A DNA stretch of 64,000 bases from Aquabacterium parvum. Its GTDB lineage: Bacteria > Pseudomonadota > Gammaproteobacteria > Burkholderiales > Burkholderiaceae_C. The translations under genes were made by a program, and so were the position numbers. The DNA lies in assembly GCF_001447195.1 (NCBI RefSeq), contig NZ_LFRI01000218.1, positions 1 to 64,000 on the forward strand, in the 5' to 3' direction. Positions 52,275-61,398 of this stretch are shown here, one piece after another (position 1 is the first letter of the stretch; the number at the start of each line of letters is the position of its first letter). A model generated the notes under the pieces. That model was given only the letters and a program-made list of their open reading frames with translations, did not search any database and had not been told where the DNA came from.

Positions 52275-53672
52275 ATGACCCGTCACTTCGACCCCTACGA
52301 CGCCGATCGCCCCCTTCGCCTGAGCTGCGCCTGCGGCGGTGACCACGCCCCGCAAGATCACGACAGCGCTGCCCGCCAGGACGCCATCGACACCCTCAAG
52401 GCCCGCAGCGAAACCGAAGCCTTCGAGTCCTACTCGCGCGACTTCATCGAAGCCAGCCTGGTCAAGGCCCTCTTCCCGCAAGAAGCCACCCGCCGCCGCT
52501 TCCTGCGCGCCGTCGGCAAGGGCACCGCCATGTCGGCGATCGCCAGCGTGCTGCCCGTGGCCAGCCTGCAAGCCATGGCCCAGGAAGCCGCCCCGCTTGA
52601 GAAGAAAGAACTCAAGATCGGCTTCATCCCCATCACCTGCGCCACCCCGCTGATCATGGCCCACCCCCTGGGCTTCTACAAAAAGCAGGGCCTGGACGTC
52701 AGCGTGGTCAAGACCGCCGGCTGGGCGCTCATCCGCGACAAGATGCTCAACAAGGAGTACGACGCCACGCACTTCCTGTCGCCCATGCCGCTGTCGATGA
52801 GCATGGGCCTGGGCTCGAATGCGAAGCCCATGCACGTGGCCACCATCCAGAACACCAACGGGCAGGCCATCACCCTGGCCAACAAGCACAAGGACAAGCG
52901 CGACCCGAAGATGTGGAAGGGCTTCAAGTTCGCCGTGCCCTTCGAGTACTCGATGCACAACTTCCTGCTGCGCTACTACGTGGCCGAAGCAGGGCTGGAC
53001 CCGGACAAGGACATCCAGATCCGCGTGGTGCCGCCGCCCGAGATGGTGGCCAACCTGCGCGCCGGCAACATCGACGGCTACCTGGGGCCCGACCCCTTCA
53101 ACCAGCGCGCCGTGTTCGAAGAAATCGGCTTCATCCACATCCTCACCAAAGAGCTGTGGGACGGCCACCCCTGCTGCGCCTTCGGCACCAGCGCCGAGTT
53201 CATCCAGCAGAACCCCAACACCTTCGCCGCGCTGTACCGCGCCGTGCTGACCTCGGCCGCCATGGCCCGCCAGCCCAAGAACCGCGAGCTGATCGCCAAG
53301 GTCATCTCGCCGCGCGAGTACCTCAACCAGCCCGAAGCCGTGCTGACGCAGGTGCTCACCGGCAAGTACGCCGACGGCCTGGGCAACGTCAAGAACGTGC
53401 CCGACCGCGCCGACTTCAACCCCATCCCCTGGCAGTCGATGGCGGTGTGGATGCTCACGCAGATGAAGCGCTGGGGCTACGTCAAGGGCGAGGTCAACTA
53501 CAAGCAGCTGGCCGAGCAGGTCTTCCTGCTGACCGACGCCAAGAAGCAGATGAAGGCCCTGGGCGAGACCCCGCCCGAAGGCGCCTACCCCGGCTTCAAG
53601 GTCATGGGCAAGGCGTTCGACCCGGCCAAGCCCGAGGCCTACATCAGCAGCTTCGCCATCAAGCGCACCTGA
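52275..53672 (+). CDS. ABC transporter substrate-binding protein, nitrate/cyanate type
   Basis: A 465-residue protein; AGGAG lies 6 bp before ATG 52275. A long N-terminal region (about 70 residues, with an early CACGGDH) precedes a twin-arginine signal (TRRRFLRAVGKGTAMSAIA). The mature part is of the NrtA/CmpA family: LKIGFIPITCATPLIMAHPL, SPMPLSMSMGLG and PFEYSMHNFLLRYY. It captures nitrate, cyanate or bicarbonate in the periplasm; with cynS three genes later, cyanate is the likely ligand. The long pre-Tat region is a common feature of this subgroup. Confidence 0.85.
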   Translation: MTRHFDPYDADRPLRLSCACGGDHAPQDHDSAARQDAIDTLKARSETEAFESYSRDFIEASLVKALFPQEATRRRFLRAVGKGTAMSAIASVLPVASLQAMAQEAAPLEKKELKIGFIPITCATPLIMAHPLGFYKKQGLDVSVVKTAGWALIRDKMLNKEYDATHFLSPMPLSMSMGLGSNAKPMHVATIQNTNGQAITLANKHKDKRDPKMWKGFKFAVPFEYSMHNFLLRYYVAEAGLDPDKDIQIRVVPPPEMVANLRAGNIDGYLGPDPFNQRAVFEEIGFIHILTKELWDGHPCCAFGTSAEFIQQNPNTFAALYRAVLTSAAMARQPKNRELIAKVISPREYLNQPEAVLTQVLTGKYADGLGNVKNVPDRADFNPIPWQSMAVWMLTQMKRWGYVKGEVNYKQLAEQVFLLTDAKKQMKALGETPPEGAYPGFKVMGKAFDPAKPEAYISSFAIKRT

Positions 53673-53684
53673 GGCCCACGCACC

Positions 53685-54566
53685 ATGGCTGTTCAACTTC
53701 CCTGGTGGCGGGGCGAGGGCTTTCGGGCCGCGCTGCTGTCGCTGATCCTGCTGGGCGTGATCCTGGGCGTGTGGCACCTGGCCACGCTGCCCAAGGCTGC
53801 CACCGGCCCCGCGCTGAGCCCCGAGCAGATCGAGTACCTGAAGCTCATGGGCAAGGACCCGGGTGCTCAAAGCGACTCGGCGGGCAGCAACTTTCCCACC
53901 CTGGCGCAGATGGGCCGCGTGATGTGGGAGCACGTCACCGACCCCTTCTACGACAACGGCCCCAACGACAAAGGCATCGGCATCCAGCTGGCTTACTCGT
54001 TGGGCCGCGTTGGGTTGGGCTACCTGATCGCCATGCTGATCGCCATCCCGCTGGGCTTTGCCATCGGCATGTCGCCCCTGGTGCACCGCGCGCTCGACCC
54101 GTTCATCCAGGTGCTCAAGCCCATCTCGCCGCTGGCGTGGATGCCGCTGGCGCTCTACACGATCAAGGACTCGGCGGCTTCGGGCATCTTCGTGATCTTC
54201 ATCTGCTCGATCTGGCCGATGCTGATCAACACGGCCTTCGGCGTGGCCAGCGTGCGGCGTGACTGGCTCAACGTGGCGCGCACGCTCGAGGTGTCCAAGT
54301 GGCGCACGGCGGTGGAAGTGATTTTGCCCGCAGCGGCGCCCACCATCCTCACCGGCATGCGCATCAGCATGGGCATCGCGTGGCTGGTCATCGTGGCCGC
54401 CGAGATGCTGGTGGGTGGCACAGGCGTGGGCTACTTCGTGTGGAACGAGTGGAACAACCTCTCGCTGCCCAACGTGATCTTCGCCATCCTGGTCATCGGC
54501 CTGGTGGGCATGGTGCTGGACGCGGCTTTTGCCCGTCTGCAAAAGGCGGTGACCTATGTCGACTGA
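53685..54566 (+). CDS. ABC transporter permease, nitrate/cyanate type
   Basis: A 293-residue inner-membrane permease of the NrtB/CynB type. After one helix at about 12-33 come a periplasmic stretch and five helices. The ATPase-contact loop is VARTLEVSKWRTAVEVILPA. It is 12 bp after the binding-protein gene and overlaps the ATPase gene by 11 bp, so all three parts of the importer are made together. Confidence 0.88.
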   Translation: MAVQLPWWRGEGFRAALLSLILLGVILGVWHLATLPKAATGPALSPEQIEYLKLMGKDPGAQSDSAGSNFPTLAQMGRVMWEHVTDPFYDNGPNDKGIGIQLAYSLGRVGLGYLIAMLIAIPLGFAIGMSPLVHRALDPFIQVLKPISPLAWMPLALYTIKDSAASGIFVIFICSIWPMLINTAFGVASVRRDWLNVARTLEVSKWRTAVEVILPAAAPTILTGMRISMGIAWLVIVAAEMLVGGTGVGYFVWNEWNNLSLPNVIFAILVIGLVGMVLDAAFARLQKAVTYVD

Positions 54567-55392
54567 CTTCCTGAAAATCGAAGGCCTGGGCAAGGCCTAC
54601 CCGGGTGCCAGCGAGCCGGTGTTCGACGGCGTGAACTTCACCATGCGCCGTGGCGAGTTCGTCTGCATCATCGGTCACTCGGGCTGCGGCAAGACCACCA
54701 TCCTCAACACCCTGGCGGGGCTGGAGCACAGCAGCACGGGCCACGTCTTCATGGACGGCCGCGAGGTGACGGCCCCGGGCCTGGAGCGCGGCGTGGTCTT
54801 CCAGGGCCACGCGCTGATGCCGTGGCTGACGGTGCGCCAGAACATCGCCTTCGCGGTGCGCTCGAAGTGGCCGGACCAACGCAAGGCTGAGATCAATGCG
54901 CACGTCGAGAAGTACGTGCAGCTGGTGGGCCTGGGCCACGCCATCGACAAGCTGCCTTCGCAGTTGTCAGGCGGCATGAAGCAGCGCGTGGGCATCGCGC
55001 GGGCCTTCGCCATCGAGCCCAAGATGCTGCTGCTCGACGAGCCCTTCGGCGCACTCGACGCGCTCACGCGCGGCACCATCCAGGACGAGCTGCTGCGCAT
55101 CTGCGCCGAGACGCAGCAGACCGTGTTCATGATCACGCACGACGTGGACGAGGCCCTCTTGCTGGCCGACCGCATCCTGCTGATGAGCAACGGGCCGCGC
55201 GCCCGCGTCGCCGAGATCGTGGTCAACACCCTGCCGCGCGACCGCACCCGCGCCGGCCTGCACCACGACCCGCAGTTCTACCCCTTGCGCAACCACCTGG
55301 TCGACTTCCTGGTGGCGCGCTCCAAAGACCTGAGCCACGGCCGCGCGCCCGAGCACCCGCCTGAAGTGAGGCCTGGCCTGGTGGCCGCCTGA
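54556..55392 (+). CDS. ABC transporter ATP-binding protein, nitrate/cyanate type
   Basis: A 278-residue ATPase. Walker A is GHSGCGKTT (near 39-47), the signature [14 protein letters not shown], Walker [17 protein letters not shown], and the switch His is in MITHDVDEA. The C-terminal 40 residues ([20 protein letters not shown]) are typical of NrtD/CynD-like proteins. It powers the importer formed with the two upstream genes. Confidence 0.9.
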   Translation: MSTDFLKIEGLGKAYPGASEPVFDGVNFTMRRGEFVCIIGHSGCGKTTILNTLAGLEHSSTGHVFMDGREVTAPGLERGVVFQGHALMPWLTVRQNIAFAVRSKWPDQRKAEINAHVEKYVQLVGLGHAIDKLPSQLSGGMKQRVGIARAFAIEPKMLLLDEPFGALDALTRGTIQDELLRICAETQQTVFMITHDVDEALLLADRILLMSNGPRARVAEIVVNTLPRDRTRAGLHHDPQFYPLRNHLVDFLVARSKDLSHGRAPEHPPEVRPGLVAA

Positions 55393-55474
55393 TCTGCCGC
55401 ACGAACCGTTGCACGCGCTGCAGTTTGAGCCGACACGGACATCCGTTGAACACAAAACACCTGAGGAATCCACC

Positions 55475-55933
55475 ATGAGCGCCCAACTCCACCCCGCCGC
55501 CGATGCACAGCCGGACGCCCCCGTGCTGCGCCCGCCCTTGCCGCCCTTCACCGAAGAGACCGCGCGCCTGAAGGTGCAGATGGCCGAAGACGCCTGGAAC
55601 TCGAAGGACCCGGCGCGCTGCGCCGCCGCCTACACCGAGGACTCGTGGTGGCGCAACCGCAGCGAGTTCTTCACCGGCCGCGAAGCCATCAAGGCCTTCC
55701 TGACCCGCAAGTGGGCCAAGGAGCACCAGTACCACTTGAAGAAGCGCCTGTTCGCCTTCGAGGGCAACCGCATCTCGGTGTGCTTCGAGTACGAGTACCA
55801 CGACGACGCCGGCCAATGGTGGCGCGCCTACGGCAACGAAAACTGGACCTTCGACGAGCGCGGCCTGATGGCCCGCCGCGAGGCCTCGATCAACGACGTT
55901 GCGATCAACGAAGCCGATCGCCAATTCAAGTGA
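55475..55933 (+). CDS. NTF2-like protein (DUF1348)
   Basis: A 152-residue protein from the SnoaL/NTF2 fold family; TGAGGAA precedes ATG 55475. Family segments are [40 protein letters not shown] and [14 protein letters not shown]. Function is unknown. It sits between the transporter and cynS, so it may help in cyanate handling, or be a passenger. Confidence 0.8.
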   Translation: MSAQLHPAADAQPDAPVLRPPLPPFTEETARLKVQMAEDAWNSKDPARCAAAYTEDSWWRNRSEFFTGREAIKAFLTRKWAKEHQYHLKKRLFAFEGNRISVCFEYEYHDDAGQWWRAYGNENWTFDERGLMARREASINDVAINEADRQFK

Positions 55934-55975
55934 ACCGCTGAACCCTCACCGACCCCTCACAGAAAGGACCACACC

Positions 55976-56419
55976 ATGAACCGCGAAGACGTGACCGACC
56001 TCATCATCCAAGCCAAGGTCAGCAAGGGCATCAAGTGGGCCGACGTGGCCACCAAGGTGGGCCTGAGCAAGGAGTGGGTGACCGCTGCCTGCCTGGGCCA
56101 GATGACCCTGACCGCCGAGCAGGCCGCCACCATCGGCGACATCTTCGATCTGCCCGAAGAAGCCCGCCTGTGGCTGCAAGAAGTGCCCTACAAGGGCTCG
56201 CTGCCCACCAGCGTGCCCACCGATCCGCTGATCTACCGCTTCTACGAACTCATCAGCGTCTACGGCACCACCTTCAAGGCCCTGATCCACGAAGAGTTCG
56301 GCGACGGCATCATGAGCGCCATCGACTTCAAGATGGACCTGCAGCGCGAGGCCAACCCGATGGGCGACCGCGTCAACATCGTCATGTCGGGCAAGTTCCT
56401 GCCGTACAAGACCTATTGA
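55976..56419 (+). CDS. cynS: Cyanate hydratase (cyanase)
   Basis: A 147-residue enzyme that turns cyanate and bicarbonate into ammonia and carbon dioxide. The catalytic Arg88, Glu91 and Ser114 (E. coli R96, E99, S122) are in place within YRFYELISVYGTT and DGIMSAIDF. The N-terminal helix-turn-helix-like part (KVGLSKEWVTAACLGQMTLT) is typical. Length is slightly shorter than the E. coli protein (156), and the ending GKFLPYKTY is normal. No cynT carbonic anhydrase is adjacent. Confidence 0.96.
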   Translation: MNREDVTDLIIQAKVSKGIKWADVATKVGLSKEWVTAACLGQMTLTAEQAATIGDIFDLPEEARLWLQEVPYKGSLPTSVPTDPLIYRFYELISVYGTTFKALIHEEFGDGIMSAIDFKMDLQREANPMGDRVNIVMSGKFLPYKTY

Positions 56420-56507
56420 TGGCCCATTGCAGGGCCGGTGCTGCAGCGGCATGCGGCAGGTGGGCTGAGCGACAATGCGCGTCCCCTTTTCGTTCGGAGC
56501 CCCTCGC

Positions 56508-57341
56508 ATGTCCCGCCGGTCCTTTGCCCTCCTGCCTGGCCTGTTGAGCCTGAGCGCGGCCCTGCATGCGCAGCAGGTGCCAGCAGAGATGCCAGCCGCC
56601 CCCGCGGCCACCGAGGCCACCCAGCCTGCGGCAGCGCCACAGCCCGATCCCCTGGCCTGGGTCGGCCGCATGACCGCCTCGCTGTCCGCCACCTCGGGCA
56701 ACAGCCGCTCGCGCGCCGCCCAGGCGGACGTCGACGTCTCGCGCAAGAAGGACGGCGGCAAAACCACCCTGACCGCCCTGGTCAGCGAAAGCCAGAGTGG
56801 CAAGAAGCAAGACCGTGAGACCACCTCTGGCAAATGGGCGGGCACCGCCCAGCACGACCGAGACATCGACCCCGAGCACTTTGCCTTCGCGCGCATGGGC
56901 GTCGAACACGACCGCGTCATCGAGCTGAAGTTGCGCACCCAGGCCGCCCTTGGTCTGGGGCGCCACCTGATCAACGAGCCCGATCGCACGCTGGACGTGT
57001 TCGCGGGTCTGGGCCGCACCGTCAGCCGCTACCGCGAAGAAAAAACCATCGGTGGCGAGACAGACTCTCGCTTTGCCAGCAACAGCCTGCTCATCGGCAA
57101 CGAGTACACCGCGCAGTTCACGCCCACGGTCTCGTTCAAGCAGAGGCTGGAGGGCTACCTGTCGGTCGATGGCGATCGCAACCACCTCTTCAAGCTCAGC
57201 GCGGCGCTCAACGTGGACATGACGCGAACGCTGGCGCTGACCATCGCCCTGACCGACACCTACAGCAGCCGCGTGGCCGCCGACCAGCGGCGCAACGACA
57301 TGGCCCTGACCACGGGCCTGTCGGTCAAGATCGGTCCTTGA
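56508..57341 (+). CDS. DUF481-family outer-membrane protein
   Basis: A 277-residue exported protein. ATG 56508 with GGAG 8 bp upstream is preferred to 56475, near which a GCGACAAT hexamer-like promoter stretch lies. Signal peptide ends AALHAQ. After a Pro/Ala-rich linker, the family barrel begins with GRMTASLSATSGNSRSRAAQ and runs to the C-terminus in alternating beta strands (VSFKQRLEGYLSVDGDRN). DUF481 proteins are YdiY-like barrels of unknown role. It converges on mltA, leaving 15 bp. Confidence 0.82.
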   Translation: MSRRSFALLPGLLSLSAALHAQQVPAEMPAAPAATEATQPAAAPQPDPLAWVGRMTASLSATSGNSRSRAAQADVDVSRKKDGGKTTLTALVSESQSGKKQDRETTSGKWAGTAQHDRDIDPEHFAFARMGVEHDRVIELKLRTQAALGLGRHLINEPDRTLDVFAGLGRTVSRYREEKTIGGETDSRFASNSLLIGNEYTAQFTPTVSFKQRLEGYLSVDGDRNHLFKLSAALNVDMTRTLALTIALTDTYSSRVAADQRRNDMALTTGLSVKIGP

Positions 57342-57356
57342 GGGCTGCGGAGCAGC

Positions 57357-58586
57357 TCAGGGCTGCGCGCTGCGCGGCCACAGCACCCACATGGCCAGGG
57401 GCTGTTTGGTGCGCCCGGCCTGGGCCAGTGCCTCGTCGCCCCAGCCCCAGAAGAAGTCGGCCCGCACCGCGCCCAGGATGGCGCCGCCCGTGTCCTGGGC
57501 CATGGCCAGGCGGCGCAGCGGCGAGGCGGGCGGCATGCCGCCGGCCACCCAGGTCTGCGGCATCGTGCTGTCGAGCCAGACCGGGGTGCCCAGGGGCACG
57601 CTGTCGCGGTCGACGGCGATGGAGCGGCCGGGTGTCAGGGGCACACCTTGGGCTCCGTTGGGCCCGGATGAGGGGTCGGTCAAGGGTTCTTCGCGGAAGA
57701 AGACGACGCGCGGGTTGGCCGCCATCATCTCGCCCACCCGCGCGGGGTTGGCCTGGGCCCAGTTGCGGATGGCCGGCCAGGAGGCCTGCTCCAGCGTGAA
57801 GGCGCCCTGGTCCACCAGCCAGCGCGCCACCGACTGGTAGGGTTGGTCGTTGTGGCCGGCAAAGGCCAGGCGCACGACCTTGGGGTTGCCCTGCGGGCTG
57901 AGCTCGTCGAGCAGGCGCACGCGGCCCGAGCCCTGCACCTGGATGAGCAGCACGTCCAGCGGGTCGGCCAGCCAGACCACCTCGCGCCCGGCGATGGCGG
58001 CGCGCCCTTCCGGGGTCGATTCGAGCTCGGCGCGGCTGAAAAAGGGCTTGCGCTGGCCCAGGCCAGCTGGCGGGCGGTGCAGCGGCCAGGCAAAGCGCGC
58101 GTCGGGTGTGCGGCGGCCTTCCAGCAGGGGCTCGAAGTAGCCGGTCAGCAGCCCGCTGGCCTGGCCCTCCAGCGAGGTCACGCGCCAGGGCTGCAGCTGG
58201 GTCTCGACCCACTGACGCACGAAGTCGTCGCCCACGCGTTGGCCCCAGTCCGGGCCCAGGCGGCGGGCCTCCTCACACAGTGCCTGCCAGCCCGCAGCGG
58301 GTTTGACGCAGCCCTTGACCAGGGCGGGCCACCACTCGCCCAGGCGGTCGGCCTGCCAGCCGGGCATGTCGCTCCAGGCGGCCTGCACCCAGCGGGCCTT
58401 GGCGCGCAGCAGGCTGGGGCCCTCGGGCACGGGTGCACCCTGCGAGTAGCCAGGCACCTGCGTGATGGGCGCCGCACCACCGCTGCGGGTAGGCACGAGG
58501 CTGCCGCAGGCGCTGAGGCTTCCTACAATGGCCAGGGACAGGGTCAACCGGACCCACAACTTTCTCGACGGGAACACGCAAGGCAT
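57357..58586 (-). CDS. mltA: Membrane-bound lytic murein transglycosylase A
   Basis: A 409-residue lipoprotein that cleaves peptidoglycan glycan strands to anhydro-muropeptides. A lipobox (VGSLSAC, Cys near 27) follows a short basic start. The MltA domain shows TGYFEPLLEGRRTPDARFAW and VQGSGRVRLLD. The 3D domain has GRSIAVDRDSVPLGTPVWL and the catalytic-region AQDTGGAI and GRADFFWG-like RADFFWGWG. ATG 58586 overlaps the start codon of the divergent gene at 58585 (shared CATG). Confidence 0.92.
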   Translation of the reverse strand: MPCVFPSRKLWVRLTLSLAIVGSLSACGSLVPTRSGGAAPITQVPGYSQGAPVPEGPSLLRAKARWVQAAWSDMPGWQADRLGEWWPALVKGCVKPAAGWQALCEEARRLGPDWGQRVGDDFVRQWVETQLQPWRVTSLEGQASGLLTGYFEPLLEGRRTPDARFAWPLHRPPAGLGQRKPFFSRAELESTPEGRAAIAGREVVWLADPLDVLLIQVQGSGRVRLLDELSPQGNPKVVRLAFAGHNDQPYQSVARWLVDQGAFTLEQASWPAIRNWAQANPARVGEMMAANPRVVFFREEPLTDPSSGPNGAQGVPLTPGRSIAVDRDSVPLGTPVWLDSTMPQTWVAGGMPPASPLRRLAMAQDTGGAILGAVRADFFWGWGDEALAQAGRTKQPLAMWVLWPRSAQP

Positions 58587-58806
58587 GGGGCTGATTGTGC
58601 TGGAAGCCGCGCTCGCGCTGGCGGTGCTGGTCTTCCTGATCTGGTGGACGATGTTTTCCGGGCGCCGTGGTGGCGAGTGGCACGACGACGCGCCGGACTC
58701 GACGCTGGGCGAAACCCCGCCCCAGGCGGCACCCGACGCGCAGGCGAAGCAGGGCGAGTCGCTTCAGCCCCCCGAGCGCGGTGGCACCAGGAAGGACATC
58801 GGCTGA
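58585..58806 (+). CDS. Small single-helix membrane protein
   Basis: A 73-residue protein: one hydrophobic helix at 3-24 (LIVLEAALALAVLVFLIWWT), then a hydrophilic Pro/Gln-rich tail. Its ATG and that of mltA lie on opposite strands of the same CATG, and its 3' end overlaps the end of the convergent Gcr-type gene by 43 bp. The frame is open further upstream. Small size and double overlap lower certainty, though the helix looks real. Confidence 0.5.
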   Translation: MGLIVLEAALALAVLVFLIWWTMFSGRRGGEWHDDAPDSTLGETPPQAAPDAQAKQGESLQPPERGGTRKDIG

Positions 58807-60875
58807 CGCAACACGCGCCGGCCGATGGCGCGCCACAGGCGGGCCCGGTCGGTCACGCGCACACCGCGAGAGCGGGCCGCCACGCGCAGCGCCAGCAAGA
58901 AGCTCACGCCCACGTTGAAGACACCCGTCAGCGGCAGGGCGGCCACGCACCACCAGAAGGCGGGCTGGTTCAGCATGTCCCAGCCCAGGGTGCCCAGCGC
59001 GCCCGCCACCTGCCCGGTGGACAGCGTGACGTGGCGCACGTCCAGCGGCAGGCCCAGGAACTTGGCGATCACCGGCACCAGGCCGAGCATGAAGCCCAGC
59101 GAGATGTTGGCCGCCAGGCCCGAGATGTTCTCGCGCCACCAGGCCGCCCAACGCGCCGCGCGCGCCTCGCCCAGCCAGGCCTGGATGCGCGGGTTCCAGC
59201 GCAGCGCGCTGTCCAGGCGGTGCAGCACGAAGGCGTTTTCGGCCCAGCCCGCCAGGATGCTCGACGCGAACAACAGCACGCCGGTGAAGGCCGCGTACCA
59301 AAGCGTCGGTCCCAGCAGGGTCAGGCTGTGCAGGGCGTAGCGCGCTTCTTCTTCGTTGATGAGCGGGTGGTTCAGGCCATGGATCATGGCCAGCTGCACG
59401 CCCAGCACCAGCGGCGCCACCACCAGCAGGTTGCCCAGGATCCCGGCCACCTGCGAGCGCAGCAAGTGGGCCACCTCGTCGACAAAAGACTCGACCGCTT
59501 CGTCGCTGCGCACGTCGGCCAGCTTGGCGGCCATGGCTGGCGCCGTCATGGCGGGTTGCTTGGTGGCCACGGTGAAGTGCAGCCACTGCACGATGACGAA
59601 GCTGATCGCGTAGTTCAGGCCCGCACCAAAGCCGGCCATGAAGGGCGACAGGCCGAGTGCCAGCACCGCGAATTTCATGAAGGTGGTGCCTGCCAACACG
59701 GCACCGCCACCGCAGGCCCGCTTGAACATGTCGGCGTACTCGGCGCGGTTGCGGGTGATGTAGTGCTCGCCGGTTTCGGCGCTGCGCTCGGCCACGCGGC
59801 GCGCCAGCTGCGAGGTGTGCTGCGAGAACAGCGCGCGCACGCTGCGGCGGCGCTTACCCACTTGCACCAAGGTCAGCAGCAAGTGGTGCAAGGCCGGTGA
59901 AGGGCGCGGCGCGAGCACCGCGTCGAGCAGCAGCTCGATGCGCTCGCAGCGGCCCACCAACTGGTCGATCTGGAAGACCAGGTTGACCGAGATGCCCTGT
60001 GTGTCGAGGTGGCCGTGCAAGCCGCGTGCGGCCTGGGCGCAGGTGTGCAGCAGCGCGCGCAGGTATTGGGCGTCCTGCAGCAGCGTGGGGCTCCAGGCTT
60101 GGCCAGGCTGATCGCGCAGGTGCGCGCCGATGTCGTCGCGCAGGCGCTCGACCACGTGGCCGAGTTGGCGAAACGCGTTGCGCGCGCTGGCGTCGGCGTT
60201 GCTGGCCACGGGCGCATCGAAGTCCTGACCCAGGCTGATGCCCATGCGCGATCGGAACGCTGGCGAAAAGCCGATGGCGCGCACCTGCGCCGCCAAGTAC
60301 AGCATGGCGTCGCAAAACGGGTCGCGCCAGCCCAGGGTGCGCGCGGTCAGGGCGGCGGGCTCGCCTGCGGCGGGGGCGCGCAGGCCGTCGCCGAGCAGGC
60401 CGCCGATCTGATCCAGCGTGGCCTCGTCCAGGTGGGCCAGCCAGCGTCCGTCGTCGGGGTCGCTGAACAGCAGGTTGAACAGCACCGACAGGTCGGCGGT
60501 CTCGGGGCTGGCGGGCAGCAGGCGCTGGCGCACGCGCTCGCCCAGCTCGTTGAGGAATGCCGAGCGCGGCGAGAAGCCGTAGTCGGCCAGCAGCGCGGCC
60601 ACGTCGGTGTCGCGCCAGAAGGCAGCCAGCAGGGCCACCACGCGCGCGCGCCGCTCCGGCTTGGCGTCGATCAGGCGCACCACGTTCTGCAGGCCGCTGA
60701 CGGGTTCGCCACGGCGCACCCAGTCCAGCGTGCGGATCAGCCAGATGTGGCGCTCGACCAGCGGCGCGTCGGCATCGGCCTGGTCCAGCCAGGCCTCGAT
60801 CTCGAAGCCGTTGCCGGGCCGGGGCCACCAGGCCTGGCGGTTGAAGGGGGACAGGAGCTTGGAGTTGACCGCCAT
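58764..60875 (-). CDS. Gcr-type 'site-specific recombinase' membrane protein
   Basis: A 703-residue protein of the SpecificRecomb family (Gcr of Neisseria). Residues 1-370 are helical and soluble. The rest has several membrane helices (GNLLVVAPLVLGVQLAMIHG, YAAFTGVLLFASSILAGWAE, NISLGFMLGLVPVIAKFLGL). Family-typical stretches are YITRNRAEYADMFKRACGGG and FVIVQWLHFTVATKQPAMTA. Despite the name there is no recombinase active site to be seen, and the true function is unknown. It is 13 bp after apaG on the same strand. Confidence 0.85.
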   Translation of the reverse strand: MAVNSKLLSPFNRQAWWPRPGNGFEIEAWLDQADADAPLVERHIWLIRTLDWVRRGEPVSGLQNVVRLIDAKPERRARVVALLAAFWRDTDVAALLADYGFSPRSAFLNELGERVRQRLLPASPETADLSVLFNLLFSDPDDGRWLAHLDEATLDQIGGLLGDGLRAPAAGEPAALTARTLGWRDPFCDAMLYLAAQVRAIGFSPAFRSRMGISLGQDFDAPVASNADASARNAFRQLGHVVERLRDDIGAHLRDQPGQAWSPTLLQDAQYLRALLHTCAQAARGLHGHLDTQGISVNLVFQIDQLVGRCERIELLLDAVLAPRPSPALHHLLLTLVQVGKRRRSVRALFSQHTSQLARRVAERSAETGEHYITRNRAEYADMFKRACGGGAVLAGTTFMKFAVLALGLSPFMAGFGAGLNYAISFVIVQWLHFTVATKQPAMTAPAMAAKLADVRSDEAVESFVDEVAHLLRSQVAGILGNLLVVAPLVLGVQLAMIHGLNHPLINEEEARYALHSLTLLGPTLWYAAFTGVLLFASSILAGWAENAFVLHRLDSALRWNPRIQAWLGEARAARWAAWWRENISGLAANISLGFMLGLVPVIAKFLGLPLDVRHVTLSTGQVAGALGTLGWDMLNQPAFWWCVAALPLTGVFNVGVSFLLALRVAARSRGVRVTDRARLWRAIGRRVLRQPMSFLVPPRSGG

Positions 60876-60888
60876 CGTGTGTCGGACC

Positions 60889-61263
60889 TCAGTGCAGCGA
60901 CTGCGAGCGCGCGAGCATGAACTCGGGCACGGGCGCTTCGAACAGGCGGGCGTCTTCGGTCATGCAAAAGAAGGTGCCGTGCATCGTGCCATGCGGCGTG
61001 TTCAACCTGGTCCAGCTGGTGTACTCGAAGCGCTCGCCCGGCTTGAGCAGGGGCTGGTTGCCCACCACGCCCAGGCCGCGCACCTCTTCGGTTTGACCCA
61101 TGGCGTCGGTGATGACCCAGTGCCTGGCGATCAGTTGCGCCGACACCGTGCCGCTGTTGACGATGGTGACGGTGTAGGAGAAAGCGTACTCGTGCGTGGA
61201 CGGGTCGCTCTGCTCCTCGAGGTAGCTGGGGTGCACGCTGCAAGTGAATTCGGCCTGGTTCAT
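60889..61263 (-). CDS. apaG: ApaG-domain protein
   Basis: A 124-residue protein read from ATG 61263 (family start NQAEFTCSVHPSYLEEQS); earlier in-frame ATGs at 61272 and 61281 overlap a TAGAAT hexamer (61271-61276, minus strand) that looks like a -10 box. Core motifs are YTVTIVNSGTVSAQLIARHW, GLGVVGNQPLLKPGERFEY and MHGTFFCM. ApaG has an immunoglobulin-like fold and has been linked to cobalt/magnesium resistance and diadenosine tetraphosphate; its activity is not settled. Adjacent to rpe in many Burkholderiales. Confidence 0.93.
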   Translation of the reverse strand: MNQAEFTCSVHPSYLEEQSDPSTHEYAFSYTVTIVNSGTVSAQLIARHWVITDAMGQTEEVRGLGVVGNQPLLKPGERFEYTSWTRLNTPHGTMHGTFFCMTEDARLFEAPVPEFMLARSQSLH

Positions 61264-61398
61264 GCGGCCCATTCTAGGCAATGCCTTCGGGCAGGTCCGG
61301 GCGGAAGTCCCGACGCTTCATGGGGATGTCACGCTGGACAGTGAACATCGCGTGCCGCGCAATTGCAGTTCTTTACCAAGCACCCAAGAGGAGTACCC

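Noticed and set aside
58764-60875. Possible site-specific recombinase marking a mobile element
   Set aside because: The Gcr-type protein is a conserved membrane protein with no visible recombinase catalytic residues, and the flanks show no attachment sites.
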